Shown piece after piece: positions 5,701 through 6,002 of a stretch of 6,002 nt of DNA. The stretch is from an uncultured Pseudomonadota bacterium (GTDB taxonomy: Bacteria; Myxococcota_A; Polyangia; HGW-17), in assembly GCA_938004375.1 (NCBI GenBank), contig CALKWH010000428.1, positions 1-6,002 on the forward strand, in the 5' to 3' direction. The position numbers and the translations under genes were made by a program. How positions within the stretch are numbered: position 1 is the stretch's first letter; each line of letters starts with the position of its first letter. The notes below the pieces were generated by a model. It was not told where the DNA came from. It saw only the letters and a list, made by a program, of their open reading frames with translations, and made no database searches.

Positions 5701-6002
5701 GGCCGGTGCCTGCACGGGTGGCGAGGCCCGGGACTGCACGGGGGCGGCGACGGAGCCCCAGTGCCAGGAGGCGGCGTGCGACGAGGCCGGGCGCACCTGC
5801 GTCGCCGATGCCATCCACGAGGGCGAGACGTGCGAGGACGGGTTGTACTGCACGGTAAACGAGGCGTGTGCGGCCGGTGCCTGCACGGGCGGCGAGGCCC
5901 GGGACTGCTCGGGGGCGGTGACGGAGGCCCAGTGCCAGGAGGCGGCATGCGACGAGGCCGGGCGCGCCTGCGTCGCGGATGCCATCCACGAGGGCGAGAC
6001 GT
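2798..6002 (+). CDS. Giant tandem-repeat Cys-rich lipoprotein, 3' end outside the window
   Basis: The frame is open from the ATG at 2798 to the right edge (1068 codons, no stop), so the protein exceeds 1068 residues. Residues 1-22 are a signal peptide ending LGVAC, with C23 the likely lipidation site; the Gly at -3 makes this lipobox less than ideal. Residues 24 to about 126 are a strongly acidic Asp/Pro/Glu/Gly linker. Residues 128-150 carry CVPRCEGRECGDDGCGG followed by VCGTCP, a motif recurrent in secreted proteins of Myxococcota-like bacteria. Residues 176-215 match another recurrent module of the form C-L-I..C..Y..P...C..C.P....W....G..C. From C215 onward come fifteen complete 57-residue units (one of 56), each with cysteines at unit positions 1, 7, 13, 18, 26, 35, 40 and 47. 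RDC and QCQ are invariant in all fifteen. The even Cys count suggests four disulfides per unit. The role is unknown: a rigid surface stalk, adhesin or recognition protein is inferred. Whether it ends in a sorting signal or membrane anchor cannot be seen here. Confidence 0.92.
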   Translation, partial: MARVLRGFMVLSVLPIAVLGVACGDPDPGPATDILVDAESPDDVTVDPGLADLGEDASDSGRDETGQPDPGTDIPDEMPWPDGKEDSSFPSDPGEDDYAPETFQDIDAAKDHDGPDEEVDETGSGDTCVPRCEGRECGDDGCGGVCGTCPDEYPQDCLLAVCEDGICIPRISDDKCLIDDICRDAMEPYPASQCAWCNPLVDQEGWTVQGDGTPCTNGGYCTVGETCLGGTCQGGVARDCSGVVVESQCQEALCDEAGRTCRAVTANEGLSCNDGRYCTVGEACATGVCRGGMPRDCSGAVTEPQCQIQVCDEASGSCKAEPTNAGKSCDDGLFCTAGDVCYGGVCRGGPRDCTGVLTEPQCQSAVCDEDGRECRAEAANTGRPCEDGLFCTVDETCAAGVCTAGVARDCGEAVTEHQCQVPRCDEGQRACLAVSTNGGMACDDGRWCTQGETCLSGACTGGRPRDCSSAVTEPQCQVGGCNEETRTCVPEPANTGMSCEDGLYCTTGDTCSGGICAGGGSRDCSSVLTEPQCQEAVCDEDGRECRAKVANTGISCEDGLFCTVDETCAAGTCTGGVARDCGEAVTEPQCQVPRCDEGQRACLAVSTNGGMACDDGRWCTQGETCLSGACTGGRPRDCSSAVTVPQCQVGGCDDEARICFPEPANTGMSCEDGLFCTVGDTCFGGTCAGGGSRDCSSVLTEPQCQEAVCDEGGRVCLAKAANPGHGCEDGLFCTVGEACEAGVCTGGVARDCGEAVTEPQCQVPRCDEGQRTCLAVSTNGGMACDDGRWCTQGEICLSGTCKGGRPRDCSGVVTEPQCQVGGCDDEAKVCFPEPANTGLSCEDGLYCTVGDTCFGGTCAGGGSRDCSSVLTEPQCQEAVCDEAGRACVADAIHEGEACEDGLYCTVNEACAAGACTGGEARDCTGAVTEAQCQEAACDEAGRACVADAIHEGETCEDGLYCTVNEACTAGACTGGEARDCTGAATEPQCQEAACDEAGRTCVADAIHEGETCEDGLYCTVNEACAAGACTGGEARDCSGAVTEAQCQEAACDEAGRACVADAIHEGET
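3440..3949 (+). repeat. First, diverged A-B-C trimer of the array
   Basis: The three 5'-most units still resemble types A, B and C in order. The first has GGVARDC and an AV..N tail as in A, the second has DGR, PRDCS.AVTEPQCQ and an EP.N.G.S tail as in B, and the third has VLTEPQCQ..VCDEDGREC as in C. They differ much more from later copies than those do from each other, so they look like the oldest part. The trimer is 510 bp because the third unit lacks a codon. Confidence 0.7.
3950..5488 (+). repeat. Three copies of a 513-bp A-B-C higher-order repeat
   Basis: Copies span 3950-4462, 4463-4975 and 4976-5488. Type A units carry GEAVTE.QCQVPRCDEGQR and an LAVSTNGGMA tail. Type B units carry DDGRWCTQGE and QCQVGGC, with a PEPANTG tail. 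Type C units carry GDTC.GG.CAGGGSRDCSSVL. Copies one and two share a 115-bp stretch with no mismatch (4065-4179 and 4578-4692) by eye. The last C unit (5318-5488) departs from the pattern in its back half, where it carries the type D tail. Confidence 0.88.
5489..6001 (+). repeat. Three near-identical type D monomer repeats
   Basis: Units at 5489, 5660 and 5831 read CEDGLYCTVNEAC, then AGACTGGEARDC, and end in ADAIHEGET. By eye the second and third each differ from the first at about six of 171 bases. The front half resembles type A (TGG.ARDC), and the back half matches that of the preceding C unit. They repeat as monomers rather than trimers and appear to be the youngest part of the visible array. 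Confidence 0.9.

Larger units (their letters stand above)
3440..6001 (+). repeat. 171-bp tandem repeat array, fifteen complete units encoding eight-Cys modules
   Basis: Units begin with the first Cys codon at 3440, 3611, 3782, 3950, 4121, 4292, 4463, 4634, 4805, 4976, 5147, 5318, 5489, 5660 and 5831; a sixteenth begins at 6002. All are 171 bp except the third (3782-3949), which is 168 bp through loss of one codon between the fourth and fifth Cys. The protein spacing is C-x5-C-x5-C-x4-C-x7-C-x8-C-x4-C-x6-C-x10. The segment around GAGCCCCAGTGCCAG (encoding EPQCQ) is nearly the same in most units. There are no unique spacers, the array is coding throughout, and it continues past the window. Confidence 0.95.

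Noticed and set aside
2928..5948. Antisense open frame of about 1006 codons, Pro/Arg/Ser-rich
   Set aside because: It is the complement of the Cys-repeat array; the repeated GC-rich codons simply avoid antisense stops. It has no signal of its own, while the plus-strand frame has a ribosome binding site, signal peptide and conserved Cys spacing.
4054..5985. Antisense open frame of about 643 codons with its own apparent 57-residue repeats
   Set aside because: Its periodicity is inherited from the 171-bp DNA repeat on the other strand. Its composition (Ser, Pro, Gln, Ala) and its residues follow from the sense codons.
3440..6001. CRISPR array or non-coding satellite
   Set aside because: Units are 171 bp with no unique spacers, keep an open frame throughout and conserve residues at the protein level.

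Overview
The window is GC-rich and reads as accessory or surface-gene territory of a delta-proteobacterial type genome (Myxococcota/Bradymonadales-like). That assignment is an inference from style. Two adjacent genes encode Cys-rich exported lipoproteins with an acidic Asp/Pro/Gly linker behind the lipid-anchor cysteine, motifs of the kind CDDGxxCT, and a CGDDGCGGxCGTC-type motif, a style I know mainly from that group. No RNA genes or CRISPR arrays were seen.

Layout. (1) Positions 1 to about 1160: the 3' part of an IS4-family insertion sequence. Its transposase keeps all three catalytic acidic residues and the Y-R-E-K signature, but its N-terminus lies off the left edge. (2) About 1061-1340: non-coding. 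It holds the probable IS right end, a 9-bp inverted repeat and a good sigma70-like promoter candidate (TTGACC, 18 nt, TATGAT) just outside the presumed IS end. (3) 1341-2729: a complete 462-residue Cys-rich lipoprotein. (4) 2798 to the right edge: the main object of the window, a very large Cys-rich lipoprotein whose reading frame stays open for 1068 codons and leaves the window without a stop. Because it has no stop here, it is easily missed, and long antisense open frames over it are decoys.

The large gene is mostly a tandem array. Fifteen complete 57-residue (171-bp) units, each with eight cysteines at fixed spacing, run from 3440 to 6001, and a sixteenth begins at the last base. The array is hierarchical: units of types A, B and C alternate as a 513-bp higher-order repeat, and after the last type C unit it switches to near-identical monomers of a fourth type, D. 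Type D looks like an A-type front half joined to the back half of the last C unit. Unit divergence falls from 5' to 3'. The same eight-Cys module, in diverged form, also builds the smaller upstream lipoprotein, so the two genes look like an old tandem duplication in which one copy expanded.

The two lipoprotein genes are 68 bp apart on the same strand, each with its own ribosome binding site, and are probably co-transcribed. Their likely role is a disulfide-rigid, surface-anchored stalk or adhesin-like protein; the sequence supports the architecture but not a specific ligand or partner.
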